A stretch of DNA of 64,000 nucleotides from DASSUW01 sp963759375 (GCA_963759375.1 CAVWYY010000003.1:62001-126000); one strand, 5' to 3'. Counted from the stretch's first letter, positions 17,629-25,854 are shown. Program-made: numbers and translations. Notes: a model not told the origin generated them from the sequence alone.

Positions 17629-18606
17629 ATGTATGCCGAGGGCGTGGCCGATGGCCGGTTCGCGTTCAGCGGGCGACTGCCGCCCGGCGCGACCCGCGCG
17701 GTCGCGGTGCTGCCCTCCGGGGAGGAGGCCGAGGCGGCGTGCCGGGACGGGGAGTTCCGCGTCGTCTGCGAGGTCGCGAATCCGCATCCGCCGCCGGTGC
17801 GGTTCGAGGACGACTCGGGAGCGATCGTCCGGCCGGAGCTGCCCGCGGCGTGGCCGCGCGAGCCGGTCGACGACGCGACCGAGCCCTGCCCGGCCTGCGG
17901 CGCGCTCGGCTGGGACGTCGTCACGCCCAGCGACCACTCGCGCGGCTCGGTTCAGCACGGCGACGGATCGCTCGAGCCCGCGTCGGCGGTGGGCTGCCGA
18001 CGCTGCGGCCACGAGCAGGCCCTCGGCGCCTGGATGACGTTCGCCGGCGACGAGCCGCCGCTCGACGCCGCCGGCCTTGAGCGCCTCGAAGCGCTGAGGC
18101 GCGAGCACTGGCAGCCGCTGAGCGCCGTGTCCTTCCCCGTCTACGCGCTCGCCGATCCGGCGGCACCGGTCGAACTCGGCGGGCACGGGTCCGATTGGAA
18201 GGGCACGACGAGCGTGGCCATCGACCAGGGCGACATCGCGATCGAGTCCGAGGCCGAACGCCACGCCTATGACGGCCCTGTCGAGCACCTCCGTCGCCTG
18301 CTCTCCCGCGCGCTGACGGACCAGCAGGGGTTCTCGCCCGAGGCCTCGTTCGCGGCCATGACGCTGTGGTTCGATGCGCGCGAGCGCGAGCGCGCGGCCG
18401 TGGTCCTGCGCGCGGAGCAGTTCGAGGTCGACGTCGAGATCGACGGCGGGCCGGTCCGCTTCGCAGGCCTCCGGGCCGGCGGGACCTGGGCGCTCGCGGG
18501 TCACGTGGGCGACGTCCGCGTCTCGATCAGCGGACGCGGCGTCGAGCCCGAGGACGTCAGGCTGCGACGGCTGGATCCGCCGCCAGGCGGTACTGCTGCG
18601 GGCTGA
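17629..18606 (+). CDS. Zinc-ribbon protein of unknown function
   Basis: A 325-aa protein I do not recognise. It starts with a short beta-rich segment (residues about 1-85), then a zinc-ribbon-like pair of motifs, CPACG (about 87-91) and CRRCG (about 124-128), likely one metal site. The C-terminal half has no clear motif: a segment around DWKGTTSVAIDQGDIAIESE, then alternating charged strands. No signal peptide or membrane segment. It stands alone between the protease and the AraC gene; the last 50 bases overlap the 3' end of the AraC gene on the other strand. A cytoplasmic role is likely, nothing more specific. Confidence 0.7.
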   Translation: MYAEGVADGRFAFSGRLPPGATRAVAVLPSGEEAEAACRDGEFRVVCEVANPHPPPVRFEDDSGAIVRPELPAAWPREPVDDATEPCPACGALGWDVVTPSDHSRGSVQHGDGSLEPASAVGCRRCGHEQALGAWMTFAGDEPPLDAAGLERLEALRREHWQPLSAVSFPVYALADPAAPVELGGHGSDWKGTTSVAIDQGDIAIESEAERHAYDGPVEHLRRLLSRALTDQQGFSPEASFAAMTLWFDARERERAAVVLRAEQFEVDVEIDGGPVRFAGLRAGGTWALAGHVGDVRVSISGRGVEPEDVRLRRLDPPPGGTAAG

Positions 18607-19507
18607 TCCCGCGGATGCGCTTGAACGCGGTGGAGAAGGCGAACGGGGTGCCGTAGCCGACCTGCTCGGCGACCGAGCCGACGGTGGTGCCGGGCTCGCG
18701 GAGCAGATCGGCCGCCAGTGCGATCCGCCAGCCGGTGAGGAAGCTCATCGGCGGCTCGCCGACCAGCTCCTGGAAGCGCCGGGCCAGCGTCGCGCGGGAG
18801 ACGCCCGCCTCGTCGGCGAGGCGGGCGACGGTCCACGGCTGGGCCGGGTTGTGGTGGAGCATGCGCAGCGCGCGGCCGACCACCGGGTCGGCGTGCGCGC
18901 GGTACCAGCCCGGGGCCGCCGCGTCGGGCCGCGCGAACCAGGCGCGCAGGACGGCGATCAGCAGCAGATCGAGCAGGCGGTCGAGCACGGCCTCCTGCCC
19001 CGGGTCGTCCTTGACGATCTCGGTCGCCAGCAGGGGGATGACCGGGCAGTCCCACTCGTCGTCGCGCAGGACGAGCAGCTTCGGCAGGGCCCGCAGCAGG
19101 CGGCCGCTCACCTCGCCGTCGAGGTGGTAGCTGCCGACCAGCATCACGGTCTCCCCGTCGGCCGAGTTGCCCCAGCTGCGCACGCCGAGGTCCATCTCCT
19201 GCACGAGGGGTCGGCCGTCGCTGGTCTCGCAGCGCTGGCCGGGGTGGATGATGATGTCCGGCTCGCTCGCCGGGTCGTCGGCCATCGTGTAGGGCTCCGG
19301 GCCGAGCACGACCGCGACGTCGCCGGGCGCGAGCGGGACCGGCTCCGCGCCGTCGTGGATGACCCATGCGTTGCCGCGCACCATCGACACCACGGTGAGC
19401 GGCTCCTCGTCGCGGATCCGCATCGACCACGGCGGGTCCATCAGCGCGCGCAGCATGAACGCCTCACGGGCGCGGGGTCCGTCGAGCAGGCCGGCGATCG
19501 CATCCAT
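18557..19507 (-). CDS. AraC-family regulator with cupin-type sensor domain
   Basis: A 316-aa regulator: an N-terminal cupin-like effector domain (about residues 10-185; AraC-binding type 6 pattern with WSMRIRDEEPLTVVSMVRG and LAPGDVAVVLGPEPY) and a C-terminal double helix-turn-helix (about 205-305) with LADEAGVSRATLARRFQELVGEPPMSFLTGWRIALAADLL and VAEQVGYGTPFAFSTAFKRIRGISPQQYR. It is transcribed away from the cupin/NmrA/MmcQ operon across an 82-base spacer, so control of that operon is the simplest guess. The start at 19507 (MDAIAG) matches family starts; another ATG frame runs further upstream without support. Confidence 0.9.
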   Translation of the reverse strand: MDAIAGLLDGPRAREAFMLRALMDPPWSMRIRDEEPLTVVSMVRGNAWVIHDGAEPVPLAPGDVAVVLGPEPYTMADDPASEPDIIIHPGQRCETSDGRPLVQEMDLGVRSWGNSADGETVMLVGSYHLDGEVSGRLLRALPKLLVLRDDEWDCPVIPLLATEIVKDDPGQEAVLDRLLDLLLIAVLRAWFARPDAAAPGWYRAHADPVVGRALRMLHHNPAQPWTVARLADEAGVSRATLARRFQELVGEPPMSFLTGWRIALAADLLREPGTTVGSVAEQVGYGTPFAFSTAFKRIRGISPQQYRLAADPAVAA

Positions 19508-19589
19508 GCGGAGAACGTTAGACGATCGCGTATGACATTGCACCTCAGAGCCATGGAAACTCTCAATGAATTGCCGTTGACTGCCTGCC

Positions 19590-20114
19590 ATGACGACGAT
19601 CACTCCCGGACAGACGCTCGAGAACCCGGTCACCGGCGAGCGCTTCACCTTCACCCACACCGCCGCCACGACCGACGGCGAGCTCCTGGCCTTCGACTTC
19701 GCGCTGCGCCCCGGCGGCGCCGTCCCGATGCCGCACGTGCACCCGATCCAGACGGAGCGGTTCGAGGTCGTCGCCGGCCGCATGCGCTTCCGCGTCGGCC
19801 TGCGCACCCGCATCGCCGAACCCGGCGACGTGATCGAGGTCGCCCCCGGCGTCATGCACTCGTTCTCCAACGCCGGCGACGAGGAGGCGCGCCTCAAGAT
19901 CGAGGTCCGCCCCGCGCTCGACATGGAGGAGATGTTCGCCGAGGTCGTCGAGATGGCCGAGGCCGGCCGCATGGGCAAGCGCGGCCTGCCGCGCAACCCG
20001 TTCACGCTCGCCGCGCTGGCGCGCCGCTACGACCGCGTCGCGCACGCTCCGCTGCTCAACGTGGCCGTGCAGCGCGCGCTGCTGGCCCCCTTCGCTGCGC
20101 TGGGGCGGGCATGA
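19590..20114 (+). CDS. Cupin-domain protein
   Basis: A 174-aa single-domain cupin. The metal-site motif is visible: PHVHPIQTERFEVVAGRM (motif 1 with two His and a Glu) and PGVMHSFSNAGDEEARLKIEV (motif 2 His). The C-terminus (about 115-174) is helical, with NPFTLAALARRYDRVAHAP. It is the first gene after the AraC regulator's divergent spacer and overlaps the NmrA-like gene by ATGA. Cupins of this size can be small dioxygenases, isomerases or binding proteins; I cannot say which. Confidence 0.85.
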   Translation: MTTITPGQTLENPVTGERFTFTHTAATTDGELLAFDFALRPGGAVPMPHVHPIQTERFEVVAGRMRFRVGLRTRIAEPGDVIEVAPGVMHSFSNAGDEEARLKIEVRPALDMEEMFAEVVEMAEAGRMGKRGLPRNPFTLAALARRYDRVAHAPLLNVAVQRALLAPFAALGRA

Positions 20115-20905
20115 GCACCGTGGTGCTGGGCTCCACCGGCAAGACCGGCCGCCGGATCGTCGAGCGCCTGCAGGCGCGCGGCGTCGACGTCCGCGGCGGC
20201 TCGCGGGCCGCCACGCCGCCGTTCGACTGGGAGGCGCCCGAGACCTGGGAGCCGGCGGTCCGCGACGCCGAGGGGGTGTACATCTCGTTCTTCCCGGACC
20301 TCGCGGTGCCGGGCGCCGCCGAGGCCGTCGCCGCGGTCGCGCGCCTGGCGGCGAGCGCGCGCCGGATCGTGCTCCTCTCCGGCCGCGGCGAGGAGGAGGC
20401 GCAGCGTGCCGAGGAGGCCGTCCATGCGGTGTTCCCGGACGCGACCGTCGTGCGCTGCAGCTGGTTCGCGCAGAACTTCAGCGAGGGCTACATGCTCGAG
20501 AGCGTGCTGGCCGGCGAGGTCGCGCTGCCCGTCGGCGACGTCCCCGAGCCGTTCGTCGACGTCGACGACATCGCCGACGTCGCGGCCACGGCGCTCACCG
20601 AGGACGGCCACGGCGGCAAGGTCTACGAGCTCACCGGCCCGCGCGCGCTCACTTTCGCCGAGGCGGTCGAGGAGATCGCGGACGCCGCCGGGCGTCCCGT
20701 CCGCTTCACACGGATCGAGATCGGCGACCTCACGGCGAGCGTGGAGGACAATGACGTGGCAGAGCTCATGCGCTACCTGTTCACCGAGGTCCTCGACGGG
20801 CGCAACGTGGCCACCGCCGACGGCGTGCGCCAGGCGCTCGGCCGCCCCGCCACGGACTTCCGCGAGTTCGCCGCGCGGGCGGCGACGGCGGGAGCATGGG
20901 CGTAA
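20111..20905 (+). CDS. NmrA-like NAD(P)-binding protein (atypical SDR)
   Basis: A 264-aa atypical short-chain dehydrogenase of the NmrA/TMR type. The N-terminal glycine motif is VVLGSTGKTGRRIVERL (GxxGxxG), followed by strands ending in VLLSGRG, then FAQNFSEGYMLESVLAGEVALPVGDVPEPFVDVDDIADVAA, a hallmark of this family. No YxxxK catalytic pair is present, typical of NmrA-like redox sensors or reductases. The gene is coupled to the cupin (ATGA) and overlaps the MmcQ gene by 10 bases. The cupin-NmrA-MmcQ set is a probable AraC-controlled operon with unknown substrate. Confidence 0.88.
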   Translation: MSTVVLGSTGKTGRRIVERLQARGVDVRGGSRAATPPFDWEAPETWEPAVRDAEGVYISFFPDLAVPGAAEAVAAVARLAASARRIVLLSGRGEEEAQRAEEAVHAVFPDATVVRCSWFAQNFSEGYMLESVLAGEVALPVGDVPEPFVDVDDIADVAATALTEDGHGGKVYELTGPRALTFAEAVEEIADAAGRPVRFTRIEIGDLTASVEDNDVAELMRYLFTEVLDGRNVATADGVRQALGRPATDFREFAARAATAGAWA

Positions 20906-21255
20906 CCGAGGACGACGTCTTCGCCTTCGGGCTCTCCCTCCCCCGCGCCACCGAGGGAACGGTGCGGGGGAGGCGCAAGCTCTACGTGGGCCGCATCGTC
21001 TTCGCGGCGATGGACCACGAGGGGATCCTCGGCGTCGGGTTCCCGCGCGAGTGGCGGCAGGCGGCGGTCGACTCGGACCCCGACAAGTTCCAGATGCCGA
21101 CCGGCGGCGACCTGCGCTACCAGTGGATCTACGTGTGCATGGACGCCATCGACGTCCCCGAGATGCAGGAGCTCGTGCTCGACGCGTGGGCGATGTGCGT
21201 GCCCAAGAAGGTCATGCGCGAGTACGCAGAGGCCATGGGGATGGCGCCGGAGTGA
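20896..21255 (+). CDS. MmcQ/YjbR-family DNA-binding-like protein
   Basis: A 119-aa protein of the MmcQ/YjbR family, with LPRATEGTVRGRRKLYVGRIVFAAM near the N-terminus and the C-terminal region DAWAMCVPKKVMREY (the xxPKRLxxxY pattern of the family). The YjbR fold is related to double-wing DNA-binding domains, but a general function is not established. It starts at an ATG overlapping the end of the NmrA gene by ten bases, so it is translationally linked. Its last 44 bases overlap the 3' end of the cupin gene on the other strand. Confidence 0.85.
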   Translation: MGVTEDDVFAFGLSLPRATEGTVRGRRKLYVGRIVFAAMDHEGILGVGFPREWRQAAVDSDPDKFQMPTGGDLRYQWIYVCMDAIDVPEMQELVLDAWAMCVPKKVMREYAEAMGMAPE

Positions 21256-21748
21256 TCGGCGGGCGGTCCTTGTAGGCGACCTTCGAGTCGTGCGTGAGCT
21301 CAGGGACCGAGTGGCCGTGGCGCGCGGCGACGGGGTCGGGGATGTAATCGATACTCGCGTCCGGCGAGCGGGTGCCGACCATGATCAGCGCGCACGGGCC
21401 GTCGCCGGCGCCGACCGTGATGTGCGGCGTGCCGGGCGGGCAGTGGAAGAAGTCCCACGGTCCCATCCGCCGCTCCTGCCCGTCGACGATCGTGATGCAC
21501 TCGCCGGAGAGCACGAGGAAGCCCTCCTGCTCGCTCTCCGCGTGGTACATGCCCGGCGCGTCGCCCGGCCACAGGACGTGGACGCCCCAGCCCAGCGTCT
21601 GCGAGTGGCGGTCCTTCGTCTCCCACGCCGACCAGGTGCCGCCGCCCTCGACCTTGCCCCACTCCATGTCGGCCAGGTTCATGATGAACCAGCCGTCGCC
21701 CGCCGGGATCTTGCCGTTCCCGGTGTCCTTGAGCTCCGCCTCCGCCAT
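21212..21748 (-). CDS. Cupin-domain protein
   Basis: A 178-aa cupin distinct from the one at 19.6 kb. The motif 1 region is MYHAESEQEGFLVLSGECITIVDGQE and motif 2 is PPGTPHITVGAGDGPCALIMVG. The C-terminus carries a proline-rich tail (DRPPITPAPSP) and overlaps MmcQ on the opposite strand. It is third in the minus-strand set SDR, DUF2277, cupin, two bases after the DUF2277 stop. Start ATG 21748 opens with MAEAELKD; a longer open frame upstream lies within the neighbouring gene. Role unknown. Confidence 0.82.
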   Translation of the reverse strand: MAEAELKDTGNGKIPAGDGWFIMNLADMEWGKVEGGGTWSAWETKDRHSQTLGWGVHVLWPGDAPGMYHAESEQEGFLVLSGECITIVDGQERRMGPWDFFHCPPGTPHITVGAGDGPCALIMVGTRSPDASIDYIPDPVAARHGHSVPELTHDSKVAYKDRPPITPAPSPWPLRTRA

Positions 21749-21750
21749 GG

Positions 21751-22020
21751 TCAGGCCGCGTAGCGGGCCGCGGACCGGGCGCGCGCCTTGGCGGCCTCGA
21801 CCTCGCGGTCCTTGGGCGGCGCAGTCGTCTCCAGATCGCTGAGGAGGTGCATCGACACGTGGGCGATCTCGTCGACCGCGCGGTTGAACGCCTCCTCGTT
21901 CACCTTCGACGGCTTGGTGAACCCGCTGATCTTGCGGACGTACTGCAGCGCCGCCGCCTGGACCTCCTCGGAGGTCGCGGCCGGCTCGAAGTTGTAGAGC
22001 GTGCGGATGTTGCGACACAT
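21751..22020 (-). CDS. DUF2277 domain-containing protein
   Basis: An 89-aa member of the DUF2277 family. The whole protein follows the family pattern: MCRNIRTLYNFEPxAT at the start, ALQYVRKISGFTKPSKVNEEAFNRAV in the middle, and TTAPPKDREVEAAKARAR at the end. Function is unknown. It lies four bases after the SDR stop and two bases before the cupin start, so the three are likely one transcript. Confidence 0.92.
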   Translation of the reverse strand: MCRNIRTLYNFEPAATSEEVQAAALQYVRKISGFTKPSKVNEEAFNRAVDEIAHVSMHLLSDLETTAPPKDREVEAAKARARSAARYAA

Positions 22021-22024
22021 GCCA

Positions 22025-22714
22025 TCACCGTACCGTCCACCCGCCGTCGACGGGCACCTGCGCGCCGGTGGTGCTCGCCGCGGCCGGCGAGAGCAGCCAG
22101 CACACGGCCTCGGCGACCGCCTCGGGAGACACCGCGGCCCCGCCGAGCGGTTGCAGGTCGCGCAGGCGCCCCGCGAGCCGCTCGTCCTCGATCGCCCGCC
22201 GCGCCATCGGCGTGTCCACCAGACCCGGCTCGACGAGATTCACGCGGATGCCCTCGACCGCGCCCTCGAGCGCCGCCGTGCGCACGAGCCCGCGCAGGCC
22301 CGACTTGCCGACCGCGTAGGCGACCGTGAGGAAGTCGGCGTCGGCGTGCCCGCCGAGCACGGAGCCGACGGCCACGAACGAGCCGCCGCCCGCCCGCCGG
22401 AACGCCGGGAAGGCGGCGCGCACGAGCCGGAACGCCGACTCGAGGTTGACGCGCAGGACCTCCGCCCAGCCCTCGTCGGTACACGCGCTCGCCGGCCCGT
22501 CGCCGAGCGAGCGCCCGCTCATCCCGACCGCATGCACCACGCCCGCGAGCGGCCCGAGCCTCTCGGCCGTGGCGACCGCCTGCTCCGCGCCGCCCGGCCG
22601 CGTGACGTCGATGTCCTCGCGGTCGACGCCCACCACCCGGTGCCCGTCCGCCTCGAGCCGGGCGACGCACGCCCCGCCGATCCCGCCGTGCGTGCCGGCC
22701 ACCAGGACGATCAT
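22025..22714 (-). CDS. Short-chain dehydrogenase/reductase
   Basis: A 229-aa classical SDR. The cofactor motif is VAGTHGGIGGACVARL (TGxxxGxG variant with Ala first), the catalytic Ser lies in AVGSVLGG and the Tyr-Lys pair in YAVGKSG; the C-terminus VPVDGGWTVR is typical. NAD(P)-dependent oxidation or reduction of an unknown alcohol or ketone. It is the first gene of the SDR/DUF2277/cupin set. I chose ATG 22714 because the Rossmann motif starts a few residues later; an in-frame ATG at 22786 adds an unrelated, Arg-rich leader. Confidence 0.88.
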   Translation of the reverse strand: MIVLVAGTHGGIGGACVARLEADGHRVVGVDREDIDVTRPGGAEQAVATAERLGPLAGVVHAVGMSGRSLGDGPASACTDEGWAEVLRVNLESAFRLVRAAFPAFRRAGGGSFVAVGSVLGGHADADFLTVAYAVGKSGLRGLVRTAALEGAVEGIRVNLVEPGLVDTPMARRAIEDERLAGRLRDLQPLGGAAVSPEAVAEAVCWLLSPAAASTTGAQVPVDGGWTVR

Positions 22715-22791
22715 GCGCCGGGACCTTAACGCGCGATCCTCCTCAAATGTACGGCATACCCCACCCCAGGTTTGGTAGTAACCCACTGCAA

Positions 22792-23178
22792 ATGTCTCGC
22801 CGGCTGCCGAATACTCCGGGTGCGATGTTCGATGGCGCTCTCAACCGACTGCGCGGGAAGGGCTCGCAGCCCGATCCGGAGCTGCACCTCGAGTCGTGCG
22901 CCATGTGCAAGGCCGACTTCGTGAACCCCGTCGACTGGGAGCCCGTCGGCGACACGCACTGGTGGATGCTGCTGCGCTGCGGCGCCTGCGACACGTGGCG
23001 CGAGGTGACCGTGACCAACGAGGTCGCCACCCGTTTCGACCTGGAGCTCGACCGCCGGCTGGACATTCTGGCCCGCGCCCTCGAGAAGCTCGACCGCAAG
23101 CGCATGATCGCCGAGGCCGAGACGATGATCCAGATGCTGCGCCACGGTCTCGTGGACGCGGCCGACTTCGCCCGCTGA
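22792..23178 (+). CDS. Small zinc-ribbon protein of unknown function
   Basis: A protein of about 128 aa with a zinc-ribbon pair: CAMCKADF (CxxC) and RCGACDTWREV (CxxC), followed by a charged helix (residues about 85-128, LELDRRLDILARALEKLDRKRMIAEAETMIQMLRHG). The charged helix after the ribbon suggests a coiled-coil partner contact. The start is uncertain: ATG 22747, 22792 and 22825 are all in frame, and I placed it at the middle one. It sits divergent from the SDR operon. I do not recognise a named family. Confidence 0.7.
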   Translation: MSRRLPNTPGAMFDGALNRLRGKGSQPDPELHLESCAMCKADFVNPVDWEPVGDTHWWMLLRCGACDTWREVTVTNEVATRFDLELDRRLDILARALEKLDRKRMIAEAETMIQMLRHGLVDAADFAR

Positions 23179-23197
23179 CGCGCTTCAATACCCGGCG

Positions 23198-24034
23198 ATG
23201 CTGGGAGTCGCCGCTGCTGCCGCCGCCTTGGCCGGCTGCCCGATGTTCGGGCCGAGCTTCACCACCAACGAGCGGGTCGACCACCTGCCGGTCGCCCCCG
23301 ATTCCGCCGCGATCGTGCGCTCGATCGGGCTCGACGAGACGTTCCACGCCGATTTCGGCTCCGGCCGCTGGGAGGGCCGCCCGATCGGCATCCCGTACAA
23401 CGTGGTCTCGCGGAAGACGAAGCGGGCGAAGGTGCGGTTCGACTACGCCGACGAGTCCGACCGCCGGGGCTACCCGATCCCCGGCAACGTGCGGATCGAG
23501 GGCGGCGGCGACCGCCACGCGCTGCTGGTCGACCGCTCGAAGTGCAGGCTGTACGAGCTGTTCGCGCTGCGCCGCGAGAACGGCCGCTGGGCCGCGGGCT
23601 CCGGCGCGACCTGGAATCTGCGGAAGTTCCGCGCGCGCCCGCGCGGCTGGACGTCGGCCGACGCGGCGGGACTGCCGATCCTGCCGCTGCTCGCCCGCCC
23701 CGGCAAAGGCCCGATCCGCCACGCCCTGCGCATGACGGTCTCCGAGACGCGCAGCGCGTTCGTGTGGCCGGCCCGCCATGAGGCGTCCGACCGCAGCGAT
23801 CCGTCGCTGCCGCGGATGGGCGAACGGCTGCGGCTCAAGCGGAGCGTGAACATCGCGCGGTTCCCGCGCCAGGCGCGGCGGATCGCGAAGGCGATGCAGA
23901 CGTACGGCCTGATCGTGGCCGACAACGGATCGGACTGGTACGTCTCCGGCGTGCCCAGCCCGAAGTGGAACAACGACCAGTTGCACGCGCTCGACGTCCT
24001 GTCGGGGCGCGACTTCGAGGTCGTCCGCCCGTAA
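23198..24034 (+). CDS. Conserved exported protein, possible lipoprotein, unknown function
   Basis: A 278-aa protein with a short hydrophobic start ending in ALAGC, a lipobox-like site, although the N-terminus lacks the usual positive residues. The mature part has regularly spaced motifs (DFGSGRWEGRPIGIPYNVV, YPIPGNVRIEGG, DRHALLVDRSKCRLYELF, GWTSADAAGLPILPLL, VWPARHEAS, GLIVADNGSDWYVSG). This is a conserved secreted family I know from soil bacteria but cannot name or assign a function. The start is 19 bases after the zinc-ribbon gene. The signal may be longer if the true start is elsewhere. Confidence 0.78.
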   Translation: MLGVAAAAAALAGCPMFGPSFTTNERVDHLPVAPDSAAIVRSIGLDETFHADFGSGRWEGRPIGIPYNVVSRKTKRAKVRFDYADESDRRGYPIPGNVRIEGGGDRHALLVDRSKCRLYELFALRRENGRWAAGSGATWNLRKFRARPRGWTSADAAGLPILPLLARPGKGPIRHALRMTVSETRSAFVWPARHEASDRSDPSLPRMGERLRLKRSVNIARFPRQARRIAKAMQTYGLIVADNGSDWYVSGVPSPKWNNDQLHALDVLSGRDFEVVRP

Positions 24035-24047
24035 TTCATAGCGTCAC

Positions 24048-24443
24048 TTGGTGGCCGCCGACCTGATCGCCGGCGGTTTCCTCATCGACTCACAGGCCGG
24101 GCTGATCGCGATCATCGTCATCTCCGGCGCGCTGCTCGGGATCGTCAACACCGTGCTGACCGAGGCCGTGATGGCGTCGGCCACCGTGGACCGCCCGATC
24201 GCCTCGTCGGCCTACAGCTTCGTCCGCTTCACCGGCGGCGCGATCGCGCCGTGGATCGCCGGCAAGCTCGCCGAGCACGTGTCGGCGGGCGCGCCGATGT
24301 TCGTCGGCGGAACGATGGTCGTGCTGGCGGTCGTCACCCTCGCGGTGTCGCGTCACCATGTGGCGACGGGTTCCAGCCGGGCCCACGCAAGGCGATCTGC
24401 GCACGCATCCGCCAGCCCCGAGCTGCACGCAGATCCCGCATGA
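24048..24443 (+). pseudogene. C-terminal remnant of an MFS transporter
   Basis: About 105 codons of MFS-like sequence with two or three hydrophobic helices and the segment TVDRPIASSAYSFVRFTGGAIAPWIAGKLAEHV, which is the last quarter of a 400-residue MFS exporter. The first three quarters are missing: the frame begins just after the stop of the exported-protein gene with no ribosome site. The last third (SSRAHARRSAHA...) is not transporter-like and overlaps the hydroxylase gene on the other strand. This looks like a deletion scar, not a working gene. Confidence 0.65.
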
Positions 24444-25185
24444 GCGCGCCGTACTCCCCGAAGGCCACCTTCACGGGGTTGAACGTGTCGATGTTCGTCG
24501 TCAGCCCGTAGCGGACCCGCTCGGACTCCGGGATGAAGCTCCCGAAGAGCCGGTCCCAGATGATCAGGATGCCGGCGTAGTTGCGGTCCAGGTATTGCTC
24601 GTTGGCGCCGTGGTGCACGCGATGGTGCGACGGCGTGTTGAACACCGCCTCGACCGGCCGCGGCAGCCGCCCGATCCGCTCGGTGTGCAGGCCGAACTGG
24701 TAGACCAGGCTCCAGGACTGCGCGAGCAGGACCATCCACGGCGGGAAGCCGACGAGCAGCAGCGGCAGCCAGAACGGCAGGTAGGTCATCGGCACCCACG
24801 TCTGGCGCAGCGCCGTCGACAGGTTGAAGTGCTGCGACGAGTGGTGCACCACGTGGCTGGCCCAGAAGACCCGGCTCACGTGCGAGATGCGGTGGAACCA
24901 GTAGTAGGCGAGGTCGTCGGCCAGGAACAGCAGCACCCACACCCACCAGTCGCCCGGGTCGAGCCGGAACGGCGTCAGCTCGTAGAGCGCGGCGTAGATC
25001 ACGACCACGACCGCCTTCCAGGCGACGTTGATCGTCACGTTGCCCAGCCCCATCGTGATGCTCGTCCGCGTGTCGCTGAGCTCGTAGCCGACGAGGTCGT
25101 CCTCGTGGTAGTGGCGGAAGCTCAGCGCCTCGACCACCAGCAGCAGCACGAAGAAGGGGATCGCGTAGTAGAGGACCTCGACCAT
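24334..25185 (-). CDS. Fatty acid hydroxylase/sterol desaturase-family membrane enzyme
   Basis: A 283-aa di-iron membrane enzyme. Several hydrophobic segments surround three histidine clusters: FHRISH (about residue 98), HVVHHSSQHFN (about 112-120) and the later HHRVHHGANEQYLDRNYAG. The last pattern, HHxxHH followed by NYAG, is the signature of the ERG3/FA-hydroxylase family. It likely hydroxylates or desaturates a lipid, O2-dependent. It overlaps the stop of the FadR-like gene (TGATG), so both are one transcript and the regulator probably controls it. The last residues (WNPSPHGDATPRG) lie over the MFS remnant. Confidence 0.9.
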   Translation of the reverse strand: MVEVLYYAIPFFVLLLVVEALSFRHYHEDDLVGYELSDTRTSITMGLGNVTINVAWKAVVVVIYAALYELTPFRLDPGDWWVWVLLFLADDLAYYWFHRISHVSRVFWASHVVHHSSQHFNLSTALRQTWVPMTYLPFWLPLLLVGFPPWMVLLAQSWSLVYQFGLHTERIGRLPRPVEAVFNTPSHHRVHHGANEQYLDRNYAGILIIWDRLFGSFIPESERVRYGLTTNIDTFNPVKVAFGEYGALMRDLRAARGWRMRAQIALRGPGWNPSPHGDATPRG

Positions 25186-25835
25186 CAGGCGCTCCGCTCC
25201 AGCAGCTCACGGGCGCGCGCGTGTGCGTCATCCGCGTCCCCGGCCGCGATCGCGCGGGCCAGCGCCCGGATCGCCACGGGATCGCTCAACTCGGCCGCGA
25301 TCAGCCGCGCGTCGAGGTCGAGCGCCTGCTGCCCGCTGACCAGCGTGTTGAGCGCCAGCCGGTAGGCGAGGTTGTCGGCGCCGTCGATGATGAGGTCCCA
25401 GAACGCCTCGTAGATCGAGTTGCGCACGTCGAGGTCGGTCTCGGCGGCGAGCATCTCGGCGCGCGCCTCGAGCTCGGCGCGGACGACCGCGCTCGCACGG
25501 GCGGCGCAGCGGCGCGCGGCGTCGGCGCCGACGCTCGCCCGCATCTCCAGCACCGCGCGCTCGATCTCCAGGCCCGCGGGCAGCTCGCGCGTCTCGAGCA
25601 ACAGCTCCAGGCCGCCGTGCCGACGCCAGTCGCGCACGCGCGTGGCGCCGCCGTGGCTGATGCTGATCAGGCCGGCCTGCTGGAGGCGCTTGAGCGCCTC
25701 GCGCACCGCGTGCCGGCTGGCCCCGAGGTCCTCGGCGAGGCGCCGCTCCGACGGCAGCGCGCGCGTCTCGCCGGCGAGGATCCGCCCGCGCAGGTCCTCG
25801 TAGATCCGGCCGGAGACACTGGTTGTACCAGTCAT
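25185..25835 (-). CDS. FadR/GntR-family regulator
   Basis: A GntR-family protein of about 216 aa: winged helix (PSERRLAEDLGASRHAVREALKRLQQAGLISISHGGATRV) and a helical FadR/FCD-type C-terminal domain. I placed the start at ATG 25835; a GTG at 25862, nine codons upstream, is the alternative, but that segment lies across a predicted operator. The gene overlaps the hydroxylase (TGATG), so it probably regulates it. Two operator-like palindromes at 25818-25832 and 25840-25854 straddle the chosen start, consistent with strong autoregulation and perhaps control of the divergent glycerophosphodiesterase gene. Confidence 0.88.
   Translation of the reverse strand: MTGTTSVSGRIYEDLRGRILAGETRALPSERRLAEDLGASRHAVREALKRLQQAGLISISHGGATRVRDWRRHGGLELLLETRELPAGLEIERAVLEMRASVGADAARRCAARASAVVRAELEARAEMLAAETDLDVRNSIYEAFWDLIIDGADNLAYRLALNTLVSGQQALDLDARLIAAELSDPVAIRALARAIAAGDADDAHARARELLERSA
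25818..25832. promoter_or_regulatory. FadR-like operator 1
   Basis: ACTGGTTGTACCAGT is a perfect palindrome with six-base arms around TGT. It closely matches the known FadR box CTGGTC-N-GACCAG (CTGGT and ACCAG half sites). It lies inside the first codons of the FadR-like gene. It has a twin 22 bases away, centre to centre, which is two helical turns, placing both on the same face of the helix. Confidence 0.65.
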
Positions 25836-25839
25836 TCGA

Positions 25840-25854
25840 ACTGGTTGTACCAGA
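25840..25854. promoter_or_regulatory. FadR-like operator 2
   Basis: ACTGGTTGTACCAGA repeats operator 1 with a single change at its last base, still with five-base perfect arms (CTGGT, ACCAG). It is just upstream of the regulator's ATG and within the divergent spacer shared with the glycerophosphodiesterase gene. Confidence 0.65.
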
